This document shows positions 1 through 6,067 of a stretch of 10,764 bases of DNA, piece by piece. Origin of the DNA: Actinomycetota bacterium (GTDB lineage Bacteria; Actinomycetota; Actinomycetes; Streptosporangiales; Streptosporangiaceae); the NCBI GenBank assembly GCA_003168295.1, contig PMST01000648.1, forward strand, positions 1,789 through 12,552, written 5' to 3'. Under the pieces are notes generated by a model, which was not told the DNA's origin, did no database searches, and worked only from the letters and a program-made list of their open reading frames with translations. The position numbers and the translations under genes were made by a program. The stretch's first letter is position 1, and each line of letters begins with the position of its first letter.

Positions 1-315
1 CAGTTCCTCGCCGAGGACGTCGTGTGGCACGTTCCCGGCCGCGGCCCGCTGGCGGGCGACTACCAGGGCATCGCTGAGGTGATCGCGTTGTTCGGCAAGA
101 TCTCCGAGCTTTCCGGGGGGACGGCACGTTTCACGCTGCACGACGTTCTCGCCAACGGCAATCACATGATCTCGCTCGCCACGATCACGGCCGAGCGGGC
201 GGGCAAGCAGTATCAGGACAAACTTGTCCATGTCATGCAGGTCCACGACGGCAAGGCGACCGAGGTCTGGACGTATGCGGCTGACCCGTTCGCGGCAGAG
301 GAGTTCTGGTCATAG
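1..315 (+). CDS. SnoaL-like / NTF2-fold protein, 3' part
   Basis: The frame is open from the first base, so the gene begins before the window; about 104 codons are visible, ending in TAG at 313-315. The visible protein has the SnoaL-like NTF2-fold pattern: a strand with VVWHVPGRGPLAG, then YQGIAEVIALFGK, then alternating strands (ARFTLHDVLANG, MISLATITAERAG, QDKLVHVMQVHDGK) and the closing EVWTYAADPFAAEEFW. Such domains of about 110-140 residues form a small cone-shaped pocket and act as isomerases, cyclases or hydrolases in polyketide and catabolic pathways, or only bind a ligand. No specific substrate can be inferred. It converges on the neighbouring metallo-beta-lactamase-fold gene, so it is not part of that operon. 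Family assignment is fairly sure; function is not. Confidence 0.8.
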   Translation, partial: QFLAEDVVWHVPGRGPLAGDYQGIAEVIALFGKISELSGGTARFTLHDVLANGNHMISLATITAERAGKQYQDKLVHVMQVHDGKATEVWTYAADPFAAEEFWS

Positions 316-336
316 CGCCGTCGCGGTACTGACGCT

Positions 337-360
337 GGGACCTGCGGGTAGAGCAGGCCC
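337..360. terminator. hairpin between convergent genes
   Basis: GGGACCTGC (337-345) pairs with GCAGGCCC (353-360) around a 7-nt loop, with one internal mismatch. It lies 21 bp after the SnoaL-like stop and about 46 bp beyond the stop of the convergent metallo-beta-lactamase-fold gene, where a shared terminator would be expected. No T-run follows on either strand, so it is not a canonical intrinsic terminator. The call rests on position and stem only. Confidence 0.35.
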
Positions 361-405
361 TGGTTTCGCGCCATTTCCCGGAGCTGATGGGTCGCTGGCA
401 GATGA

Positions 406-1167
406 TCAGCTCGCCATCGACGATGGCGGCGGGGTGATCAGGGGTTCGTGACGGGAATATAGGCGCTGGTCGTAGTCCGCCGCGAGTGCCAGCAGCGCGG
501 CTGGCCCGTCTCCGGTGAAGCAGGAGCCGTGCATGACGGCGAGCGTGGCCGGGTTGAGGCCGGCCAGTCGCCTGATCGCGGGACCGGTGTCTGGTGTCAG
601 GCAGCTGGCCCTGAAGACGTCCTCTGCCTGGGCGGCGGCGCCGATGATGTCGCCGGTGGTGATCGCCGGGCCGTTGCCCAGCTGGGTGAACAGGTCCCCG
701 CACAGGAGCGTGCTGGTGGTTTCCTCGTACAGGACCCTGGCCTCCCAGCCGTGCGGGACATGCGGGGTGTCGATATGCCGCACCCGGTGCGCGCCGAGCT
801 GGAGGACCTGGCCGTCGGCGAGCGGGACGGGCGGCCGGTCGGCCAGGTCGTTCAGCGACACCATGCAGCCGAGCTCCCCGTGGGCGACTTCGGCCTGAGG
901 GGCTGCGGCGAGCAGCTGGTTCATGGCCCCGCACTCGTCGGCTTCGACATGGCCGAAGGTGATCCAGCGGAGCCGGTCAAGCGGGGTGATCGCGGCGATG
1001 GCCTCGGCGAGGAGCGGGAAGGTAGCCCGGTGCCCGGTATGGAAAAGCAGCGGCTGCTCGTCGTCGATGAGGTACTGGTTGAAGGTGAGGCCGGCCGGGC
1101 CGATGCCGGGCACGAAGGTGGAGAACCGGTAGATCCCCTCGGCGATCTCGTGTGTCTGGGTGTCCAT
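406..1167 (-). CDS. MBL-fold protein with flavodiiron-type (ODP) di-iron site
   Basis: A 253-residue metallo-beta-lactamase-fold protein. The usual HxHxDH zinc motif is replaced by H73-x-E75-x-D77 (GHVEADECG), followed by H139, D158 (LLCGDLF) and H213 (MHGSCF). The spacing D77-61-H139-18-D158-54-H213 closely follows the di-iron ligand pattern of flavodiiron proteins, which reduce O2 or NO. There is no flavodoxin or rubredoxin domain, so it is a stand-alone ODP-type protein; electron donor and substrate are unknown. The ATG at 1167 has an AAAGGAG ribosome site six to seven bases upstream, which fixes the start. It is the third gene of the TetR-led operon, 53 bp after the isomerase-like gene, and probably shares its transcript. 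A hydrolytic (glyoxalase-like) role cannot be excluded, but the ligand set argues for redox or oxygen chemistry. Confidence 0.85.
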   Translation of the reverse strand: MDTQTHEIAEGIYRFSTFVPGIGPAGLTFNQYLIDDEQPLLFHTGHRATFPLLAEAIAAITPLDRLRWITFGHVEADECGAMNQLLAAAPQAEVAHGELGCMVSLNDLADRPPVPLADGQVLQLGAHRVRHIDTPHVPHGWEARVLYEETTSTLLCGDLFTQLGNGPAITTGDIIGAAAQAEDVFRASCLTPDTGPAIRRLAGLNPATLAVMHGSCFTGDGPAALLALAADYDQRLYSRHEPLITPPPSSMAS

Positions 1168-1220
1168 GGCGCACTCCTTTGCGGGTTCAGGCGGTCGGGT
1201 CCTGGGGTGAGGTGGCCGGG

Positions 1221-1982
1221 CTAGAGGGGCAGGGGGTGGCGCAGGATGCCGGTGCCCTCGCCGCGTCCGGACAGGATCCGGCAGAACTCGATGGCGTCCA
1301 GGTCAACGTGCTCACCGCCGGTCCCTGAGCGGTACTGCCCTCCGGCGGGGCCGTCGAGGGAGAGGGTGAAGGGCTCGCCGTGGGTGCCCGCCCATTCGGC
1401 GACGATGTCGGCGACGATGCGGCCGTCGTGGCCGGGGTCCTGATCGAGCGTCTTGCCGGTAGCCCTGGCCAGGTCGATCCGGTGCATCCACACGTCGCGG
1501 GTGAACCCGATGTCGAACAGGTAGGACAGCGGCTGGCGGCCGACCGGGGCGGGGAGGCTGAGCAGGGGGAGCATGGCGATCGGGCGCGGCAGGCGGGTGC
1601 GGGCCCGCAGGGCCCGGGCCGAGGCGAGGTTCCACTCGGTGATGAGCTGCCCGGTGCTCAGGCCGGCGCGCTCGCGGATCTGGAGCTGGTTCATCCCGTC
1701 CCACCAGTACTGGCCGCCGATCTCGGCGATCAGCGGGCGTCCCTTGCGGACCTGGCGGGCGAACTCGCGCGGCGATGCCTGGCCGGCGGCGGACCCGACG
1801 ATGTGGGCGGCCACGGCCCGCGCGTCCCACAGCGTGCAGTCGGTGGGCTTGGCCCAGTCGCCGGGCTCGAAGCTGCGCAGCAGCGCGGCGAATCTGGCGT
1901 TCTCCGCCGCCGCGATCTGCATCGCCTCGCCGTGGGCAATCCTCGGCACGGTGGTGACATCCTTGATGGTGGCCTGGCTCAT
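1221..1982 (-). CDS. mycothiol-dependent maleylpyruvate isomerase family protein (DinB-like)
   Basis: About 253 residues of the maleylpyruvate isomerase / DinB-like four-helix family. The N-terminal domain has the typical PTDCTLWDARAVAAHIVG segment with a likely metal-binding histidine (H62, counted from the upstream ATG at 1988) and a second candidate in DVWMHRIDLARATG (H169). The C-terminal part ends in the usual EFCRILSGRGEGTG segment. Members use mycothiol and a divalent metal for isomerisation or S-transfer to electrophiles; the real substrate here is unknown. Start choice: the ATG at 1988 overlaps the TetR stop in an ATGA but has the Shine-Dalgarno run immediately against it, whereas the ATG at 1982 lies 7 nt from GGAAAGGGG (1990-1998), so 1982 is preferred. 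Tight linkage to TetR implies translational coupling. Confidence 0.85.
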   Translation of the reverse strand: MSQATIKDVTTVPRIAHGEAMQIAAAENARFAALLRSFEPGDWAKPTDCTLWDARAVAAHIVGSAAGQASPREFARQVRKGRPLIAEIGGQYWWDGMNQLQIRERAGLSTGQLITEWNLASARALRARTRLPRPIAMLPLLSLPAPVGRQPLSYLFDIGFTRDVWMHRIDLARATGKTLDQDPGHDGRIVADIVAEWAGTHGEPFTLSLDGPAGGQYRSGTGGEHVDLDAIEFCRILSGRGEGTGILRHPLPL

Positions 1983-1984
1983 GG

Positions 1985-2605
1985 TCATTCCCCTTTCCGG
2001 GTGCTGTGCTGCCGGTGCCGGTCGACATCGGCTAGGAACATGTCAACTGCCCGCTGGGCCAGGCGGACCCACCGGTCGCCGCCCGGGTCGTTGGCCACCT
2101 GCTGGTGGGCCAGGCCGTTCACCAGGGCGCTGAAGACGTCGAGGTCGGACGGATCGGACACGCCGGCCGCGGCCAGGCGCTGGCGGGCGATCTCGTAGAA
2201 CTCCAGGGCGAGGGCGTAGGACCCCGCAGAGGGCTCGAAACCAGGAATTGTCCGCTGGAAGAGCAGCTGGTGGCGTACCACGTCCTGGGTCGAGAACCGC
2301 ACCAGTGCCCCGGTGAACTCCACCAGCGCCTGGCGGGGGTCGTCGCTGAGAGCCAGGGACCGGACCATCTCCAGGAGCTGGCGGTTGCCGTCGGCGAACA
2401 TCAGGTCGTACAGGCCGAGCTTGGAGTCGAAGTAGGCGTACAGGGACGGCTGGCGCAGGTCGACGCAGTCGGCGAGGTCCCGGAGCGAGATCACGGCGAG
2501 GCCGTCGCGATGGGCCAGCGCCCAGGCCCCGGCGAGGATCGCGGACACCTTCGCCTGCCGGCGGCGCTCCCGCGGATCGGCTTGCTGTCTCTCGGTCATC
2601 GGCAC
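1985..2605 (-). CDS. TetR/AcrR-family repressor with WHG-type C-terminal domain
   Basis: A 206-residue one-component regulator. Residues about 19-65 form the TetR DNA-binding domain, with the recognition segment VDLRQPSLYAYFDSK (48-62). The C-terminal ligand-binding half contains FQRTIPGFEPSAGSY and VNGLAHQQVANDPGGDRW, matching the WHG (TetR_C_33-like) domain of many actinobacterial regulators. The GTG at 2605 is preferred over the in-frame ATG at 2599 because the GAGAAG ribosome site is 6 nt from GTG but 12 nt from ATG. It is the first gene of the operon and sits directly behind a 31-bp palindrome overlapping its own promoter, so it probably represses itself and the two enzymes until an unknown ligand binds. 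Family is certain; inducer is not. Confidence 0.93.
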   Translation of the reverse strand: MPMTERQQADPRERRRQAKVSAILAGAWALAHRDGLAVISLRDLADCVDLRQPSLYAYFDSKLGLYDLMFADGNRQLLEMVRSLALSDDPRQALVEFTGALVRFSTQDVVRHQLLFQRTIPGFEPSAGSYALALEFYEIARQRLAAAGVSDPSDLDVFSALVNGLAHQQVANDPGGDRWVRLAQRAVDMFLADVDRHRQHSTRKGE

Positions 2606-2620
2606 GGATCGCTTCTCTTT

Positions 2621-2651
2621 CTATCATCGATCGGTAACCTATCGCTGATAG
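2621..2651. promoter_or_regulatory. 31-bp palindrome, probable TetR operator
   Basis: An odd-length dyad centred on A2636. The left arm (2621-2635) starts CTATCATCGATC; the right arm (2637-2651) ends ATCGCTGATAG. 13 of 15 arm positions are complementary. It covers the -10 end and predicted transcription start of the TetR operon and ends 16 bp before the GTG start, the normal place for an autoregulatory TetR operator. Its length would allow two dimers. Confidence 0.75.
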
Positions 2652-2677
2652 TTTCAGCCTGGCCCGGGGGTTGTCAA
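2648..2677 (-). promoter_or_regulatory. promoter of the TetR operon
   Basis: On the minus strand a perfect TTGACA -35 (2677-2672) is followed after 18 bp by AACTAT (2653-2648), a weak -10. The -10 overlaps the outer edge of the 31-bp palindrome, so bound repressor would block RNA polymerase. The -10 match is only partial. Confidence 0.55.
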
Positions 2678-2768
2678 GTCCCATGAGCCCGCACCATGCC
2701 ACGCCGGACGAGGAAAGACGGACGTTGCCGCGGGCAGTGAACTGTCCGGGATCCAGGAGGGTTGCCAC

Positions 2769-2831
2769 CCGGGAATCGAACCCGCATGACCAGTTTGGAA
2801 GGCTGCTGGCACAGTCTGGTCGGCCACTCCA
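2769..2831 (-). repeat. tRNA-Gly 3'-half-like repeat, left copy (att-like)
   Basis: Read on the minus strand, this 63-bp segment aligns without gaps to 6046-6108 on the plus strand with about 12 mismatches. The part nearer 2769 resembles the 3' half of tRNA-Gly(UCC): anticodon loop CTTCCAA, then CTGGTC, then a T-arm GCGGG-TTCGATT-CCCGG. The anticodon stem is broken (about three of five pairs), and the following bases do not match a glycine acceptor stem. No 5' half (acceptor, D-arm) precedes it, so it is not a working tRNA. Remnants like this are what tyrosine integrases leave at att sites. The tRNA end faces left, away from the island. Confidence 0.6.
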
Positions 2832-3259
2832 GCTAGGGGCCCGAGCACTACCGAAAAGCAGACATGCGGCGCCGAACGGGCCGCTCAGCTTCTCCTCGCT
2901 GCCTTTCGTAACGTCAGCCTCAGCCAACCTGCCAGCATGTGCACATCCGCCGTGACCTGCGGAAACACCCCAACCTTCAACTCGACTTGGATTGTTCAGA
3001 GAATGCCGATGAGAGGTACTCTCCCGGACGACAGGGCACATTCTTGGCCGCCCAGGGTGTAACGGGCCAGGTCAACGACGGTGGCGGCGCGCATGCCCGC
3101 GATGATCGTTGCGCTGTCGGAACGTCCGGTCATGCCGCGTTGATGCAGGCGGCGATTGATGGATTGGCTAACTGATAGGCGGCGTGTCGTTGGGTGTGGG
3201 TGGCGGCGAAGTCTTGACGTGGCCGTTACCAGCGGCACGGAGTCACGCGATGCGCCCGG
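2832..3259. other. island edge without a recognised gene
   Basis: About 430 bp between the left tRNA-like repeat and the phosphotransferase stop. Several short frames cross it, including a minus-strand one at 2996-3238 (80 codons), but none shows a known domain, ribosome site or convincing codon bias. Its composition is more mixed than the flanking genes. It may hold decayed mobile-element sequence, but no inverted repeats or transposase motifs could be recognised. Confidence 0.4.
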
Positions 3260-4108
3260 TCAGGCCTGGTGCCACGCGTTCGGCGACCCGCTGGCCGGTG
3301 CCACGCTCTCGGCTGGTCCCGATCCGTCAGCGGCCTGGCCCTGCCAGAATTCGTCCGGCAGCTCGGCCACCTCGTTGCCGGACCGTTCCAGGTCCGCGGC
3401 CCACGGCAGCATGCGCTGGAAGGTCGGCTCACCGCCGTCGGCGAACTGCCGGATCATCGCGACGTTACGCTCGACACGTCCGATGATCGCGTCGCGGATC
3501 CCGGTTCGGCCGCCGCTGTATCCGTACGCGTCCAGGAGCAGATGGAACCGTCGGCGCCGGTCGGCTGCGTCACCGAATCCGGCGTGCCCGGCGATCTCCG
3601 CCGTCAGCAGCGGCACCCAGGTTAGCGCCGAGAACGCCAGGTCATCCTCGCGCCGGGACGGGCTGGCAGTATCCCAGTCGACGAAGCCGGCCAGGGCGCC
3701 GTCGGCCCATACGGCGTTCCACGGCGATGCATCCAGATGAGCGATCACAAGTCCCGGCTGCCACGGCCGGCCGGTGAACCACACGGCGTCTCCGGCTGGC
3801 CGGAATGCCGCGGTCGCGTCGTGCAGCCTCCGAAGCCACCCGCCGACCTGCCGGAGCGCGTCGTCGGAGCGCAGCCAATCCGGCCATGGCGTAGTCTCGC
3901 CCAAGGTCTGGCCGGGCAGGAACGTCAGGCGTTCGCGACCCTGCTCGTCGAAGCCGCGGGCTTGCGGGGCGCCGTCGAAGCCGACGTCTTCCAGATGCCG
4001 CAGCACCGAGTGCACGGTCGCCGTCCACGGCTGTGCGGGGCGGCGGACTTCGTCGCCGGCGCGTACGGCTCCGAAACTGCGCCCGCCGGGCAGCCGTCGT
4101 TCGGTCAT
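3260..4108 (-). CDS. APH-family phosphotransferase (kinase-like fold)
   Basis: A 282-residue aminoglycoside phosphotransferase-fold protein. The N-lobe has the segment VRAGDEVRRPAQPWT (15-29), with arginines where classic APHs have the nucleotide-binding lysine, then FLPG (63-66) at the lobe hinge. The C-lobe has the catalytic loop H124-L-D126-ASPW-N131 and the metal-binding segment VDWDTA (D144, D146). These are the HxDxxxxN and DFG-like elements of ATP-dependent small-molecule kinases. The family includes antibiotic-resistance enzymes, choline and homoserine kinases and many of unknown substrate, so resistance cannot be claimed. The ATG at 4108 is the only start after an in-frame TAG, but its AGGAG abuts the ATG with no spacer, suggesting weak or leaderless translation. 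It is alone on its strand, back-to-back with the integrase remnant. Confidence 0.88.
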   Translation of the reverse strand: MTERRLPGGRSFGAVRAGDEVRRPAQPWTATVHSVLRHLEDVGFDGAPQARGFDEQGRERLTFLPGQTLGETTPWPDWLRSDDALRQVGGWLRRLHDATAAFRPAGDAVWFTGRPWQPGLVIAHLDASPWNAVWADGALAGFVDWDTASPSRREDDLAFSALTWVPLLTAEIAGHAGFGDAADRRRRFHLLLDAYGYSGGRTGIRDAIIGRVERNVAMIRQFADGGEPTFQRMLPWAADLERSGNEVAELPDEFWQGQAADGSGPAESVAPASGSPNAWHQA

Positions 4109-4160
4109 CTCCTGGTTCTACCGCGCTCAGACTTCCACGGCGACCGAATAATCGACGAAT

Positions 4161-4386
4161 GACGGAACGACACCTGGCATCCAGGTCACCAGGGTGCATC
4201 CGCACATGGTGCGCCATACTTTACTTTCGCCAGACCAGTTTCGACGCTGGTGTTGACCTCCGGGATGTCCAGATCGCCGCCCGCCACGCAGACCCGCGCA
4301 CCACCATGCGCTACGACCGGGCCCGTCAGAACCTGGATCGCCACCCGAACTACATCCTCGCCGCCTCTATGGCCTCCGGGACCTGA
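4161..4386 (+). pseudogene. tyrosine recombinase (integrase) C-terminal remnant, frameshifted
   Basis: Two adjacent frames together give the C-terminus of a phage/ICE-type tyrosine integrase. The first (from about 4161) reads TPGIQVTRVHPHMVRHT, containing the HxxR box (His codon 4203, Arg codon 4212); it ends at TGA 4254. The second continues from about 4237 as DAGVDLRDVQIAARHADPRT, with the box-III His at 4285 and the catalytic Tyr at 4312, and ends at TGA 4384-4386. Related integrases have about six residues between RHT and DAG; here the distance is 22 nt, a +1 frame change. The N-terminal arm-binding domain and the first catalytic Arg are missing, cut off near the start of the phosphotransferase gene. 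It is therefore inactive, and it fits the tRNA-like repeats at both ends of the island. Confidence 0.8.
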
Positions 4387-4390
4387 CTCT

Positions 4391-4420
4391 GCGTCTCTCG
4401 GGTCGGGCGCCGGGAGACGC
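4391..4420. terminator. hairpin after the integrase remnant
   Basis: GCGTCTCTCGG (4391-4401) pairs with CCGGGAGACGC (4410-4420) across an 8-nt loop. It is an 11-bp stem with one T-G wobble, 4 bp after the integrase stop. No T-run follows. A factor-independent terminator of the GC-rich actinobacterial type is possible. Confidence 0.45.
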
Positions 4421-4605
4421 CCTGCATTGCCGATGAGCGGAAGATCCGCTGGTGTGCACCCTTCTGAATGACAGTGAGGCCATTCAAACGCGACCCGGCA
4501 GATGACCCTGGCCATCCTAAGTCGCTTGGTTGATAATCACAAGGATTTGCTCAGCGTCTAAAGGGAGGCCGTTGTTCCGGTCTGCGGTACTCGTGCGATC
4601 GCGGC

Positions 4606-5358
4606 TTACGGCGCTGGCGGAGCGCCTGTAAGTTTGGCCAGGGTTGCGCTCACAATTCCATCTGGGCCCATCAGCTGTGCATCGAGATAGGCGATGGTTT
4701 GATGTAGCCCTTCAAGGATTGTGCTGTCGAGGCGAACCGGGAGAATGTATACGCTCTCTTGGCCCAGCGCGCGGACCAATGCACTGCGGCGCTCGTAACG
4801 TGTCCACATTTTCTCTGCATAGAAGCGAGAAATGAACATTATGGCATAACGGGCCTTCGCGCGATAGACCTGATCAAGATACTCGGCTAGATCCTCACCC
4901 CACATAGCAACCTGATAGTCGGTGTCGTAAAACACACGGATGCCTGCATCTTTTAGCCGACTGACAATCACCTCCACGAAATCGCGATCTTCCCCAGCGA
5001 ACGAAACAGCTACGTCGAATTCATACGTTGACTCCGCGGAAGCCCCCGTCATCGATACCTGTCTTGCATGGCGAGGAGATCCTACAGATGCAACACGCCC
5101 TGGATCGGCGGCCCTGGAAGATCCGCTTTTCTTAAGCTTCTTGCTTGTCCGCTTCTTAAGCTTCTTGCTTTTCCGCTTCTTAAGCTTCTTGCGCTTCATG
5201 TGGGATTTTTGACGCGGAAAGGCCAGGTGAACAGCTATGGCCGTAGCAGCACTAGCTGACAAAATCGCCAGGGCAAAGACGTCTCCATTAGAGAGCCCCG
5301 CGAGTGCAGACATGGCAGCCCCAACTGCGGCGAGCAGTCCTACCGTACTCCGGCGCAT
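4606..5358 (-). CDS. membrane-anchored TIR-domain protein
   Basis: 250 residues from the ATG at 5358 (GGGAGG four bases upstream); the frame also allows a TTG start at 5469 and an ATG at 5460, with poorer ribosome sites. Residues about 6-22 and 27-47 form a two-helix hairpin. Residues 51-77 are a Lys/Arg-rich linker (about 18 basic residues) built on an eight-residue repeat, which by the positive-inside rule puts the rest in the cytoplasm. Residues about 112-235 are a TIR domain of the TIR_2 type: FDVAVSFAGEDRDF, GIRVFYDTDY, W153, ARYAIMFISRFYAEKMWTRYE with W185 and E189, then VYILPVRLD. TIR domains signal through or hydrolyse NAD+, and bacterial ones often serve antiphage defence; E189 is a candidate catalytic residue. 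Base composition is visibly lower in GC than neighbours, suggesting transfer. No nucleotide cyclase, SAVED, STING or NLR-like partner is adjacent. Confidence 0.85.
   Translation of the reverse strand: MRRSTVGLLAAVGAAMSALAGLSNGDVFALAILSASAATAIAVHLAFPRQKSHMKRKKLKKRKSKKLKKRTSKKLKKSGSSRAADPGRVASVGSPRHARQVSMTGASAESTYEFDVAVSFAGEDRDFVEVIVSRLKDAGIRVFYDTDYQVAMWGEDLAEYLDQVYRAKARYAIMFISRFYAEKMWTRYERRSALVRALGQESVYILPVRLDSTILEGLHQTIAYLDAQLMGPDGIVSATLAKLTGAPPAP
5123..5197 (-). repeat. 24-bp in-frame tandem repeat in the TIR gene
   Basis: A 24-bp unit repeats at 5132-5155 and 5156-5179 (they differ at one base), with a partial third copy from 5180 and a decayed one before 5132. Each copy contains TTAAGCTTCTTGC and CCGCTTC. 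Because 24 is a multiple of three, each copy adds eight residues (KKR-x-SKKL) to the basic linker of the TIR protein, so copy number can change without breaking the frame. Confidence 0.85.
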
Positions 5359-5506
5359 CCGGCCTCCCGCGCGAGGAGCTACGCGCGCCCCATGTGCACT
5401 AAGGTGTGGAAACCTATGGTCACTAACGAATGAGAACGGGTAAGTTAACAAAGCCTGCATCCAGCGCAACGGCTCATGCTTTCGCTGGTCAAGCGGTGTA
5501 CGTCCC

Positions 5507-5527
5507 GTCCTGACTTCTGATCAGGAC
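5507..5527. promoter_or_regulatory. 7-bp hairpin upstream of the TIR gene
   Basis: GTCCTGA (5507-5513) and TCAGGAC (5521-5527) are perfect inverted arms around a 7-nt loop. It lies between the glycosylase remnant stop (5638) and the TIR start (5358), both on the minus strand. It could end upstream transcription or serve as an operator; no T-run supports a terminator. No other feature is seen in the rest of this roughly 280-bp gap. Confidence 0.3.
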
Positions 5528-5637
5528 AAGTCGAGGTGCCGGTCTTTGGCTTTCAGGATAGTGCATCTATCCGTACTTTGCCTCTAACCGAGGGTCTAGC
5601 GTGCATCCATCCCATCCGGACCAGGATGCCCAATCGC

Positions 5638-6067
5638 TTACTGGGCTTGCGTCTGAGGCTCTTGTTCCAACGGTTGATCGCTCGGAGCCCACTGACTGCT
5701 CACTAGTCCAGCCTGCTCCGAGAAGATGCAGGCTTCGAGTTCATCGGCTGCGACGTCCAGCTCGCCCTGCCCAGCCGAACATGGTCTGGATGTATCGCTC
5801 GTAGGTCAAGACTGACCATCGAGCCTCGTTAAGCGAGAGGTCCGCATTTTCGCGGAGCCAGGCGGCCACTAGGCGGTCGAGGATAAGAGCGGGCCTACCG
5901 CTGGCCGGGGAGCAGAAGTACAGGAACTTGGTACCGAAAGCAGGACCGAGGCGCGCCAGCCGGGGGACGCCATTGTCTCCGAGGAACGCATAGGCCTTTA
6001 CAGGGCCGCCTTCTGAAAGCATGCCGGCCGCGGCCAGCCGCCAAGTGGAGTGGCCAGCCAGAGCGAG
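5638..6067 (-). pseudogene. OGG-fold DNA glycosylase C-terminal remnant, frameshifted
   Basis: Upper part (6067 down to 5764) is open and reads STWRLAAAGMLSEGG, PVKAYAFLGDNGV, LGPAFGTKFLYFC, LILDRLVAAWLREN and YERYIQTMFGWAG. A TGA closes that frame at 5741, but the +1 frame from 5763 continues the family pattern as ELDVAADELEACIFSEQAG and ends at TAA 5638-5640, 41 codons on. One extra base at about 5764 explains this. The pattern matches the actinobacterial OGG-fold 8-oxoguanine glycosylase-like family; the Lys in FGTKFLYF and Asp in LILDR are plausible catalytic residues. The N-terminal half is missing: an in-frame TGA sits at the border with the tRNA-Gly 3' half (from about 6071). With both a lesion and a truncation it is most likely non-functional. 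Confidence 0.62.

Noticed and set aside
529..1224. Plus-strand frame of 231 codons antisense to the MBL-fold gene
   Set aside because: It mirrors the minus-strand gene, which has metal ligands and a ribosome site; this frame shows no domain.
1380..2198. Plus-strand frame of 272 codons antisense to the isomerase and TetR genes
   Set aside because: Low-complexity high-GC antisense shadow without domain or ribosome site.
2769..2850. Complete tRNA gene on the minus strand
   Set aside because: Only the anticodon loop and T-arm are tRNA-like; the anticodon stem is broken and no acceptor or D-arm 5' half can be paired.
2043..3041. Long minus-strand frame of 332 codons over the TetR gene and its upstream region
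   Set aside because: It overlaps TetR in another frame, is Arg/Pro/Gly-rich shadow sequence, and crosses the promoter and palindrome.
2996..3238. Minus-strand frame of 80 codons as a possible transposase fragment
   Set aside because: No transposase motif, inverted repeat or start signal could be recognised.
5123..5197. CRISPR-like repeats
   Set aside because: The units are directly adjacent with no spacers and are in frame inside the TIR gene.
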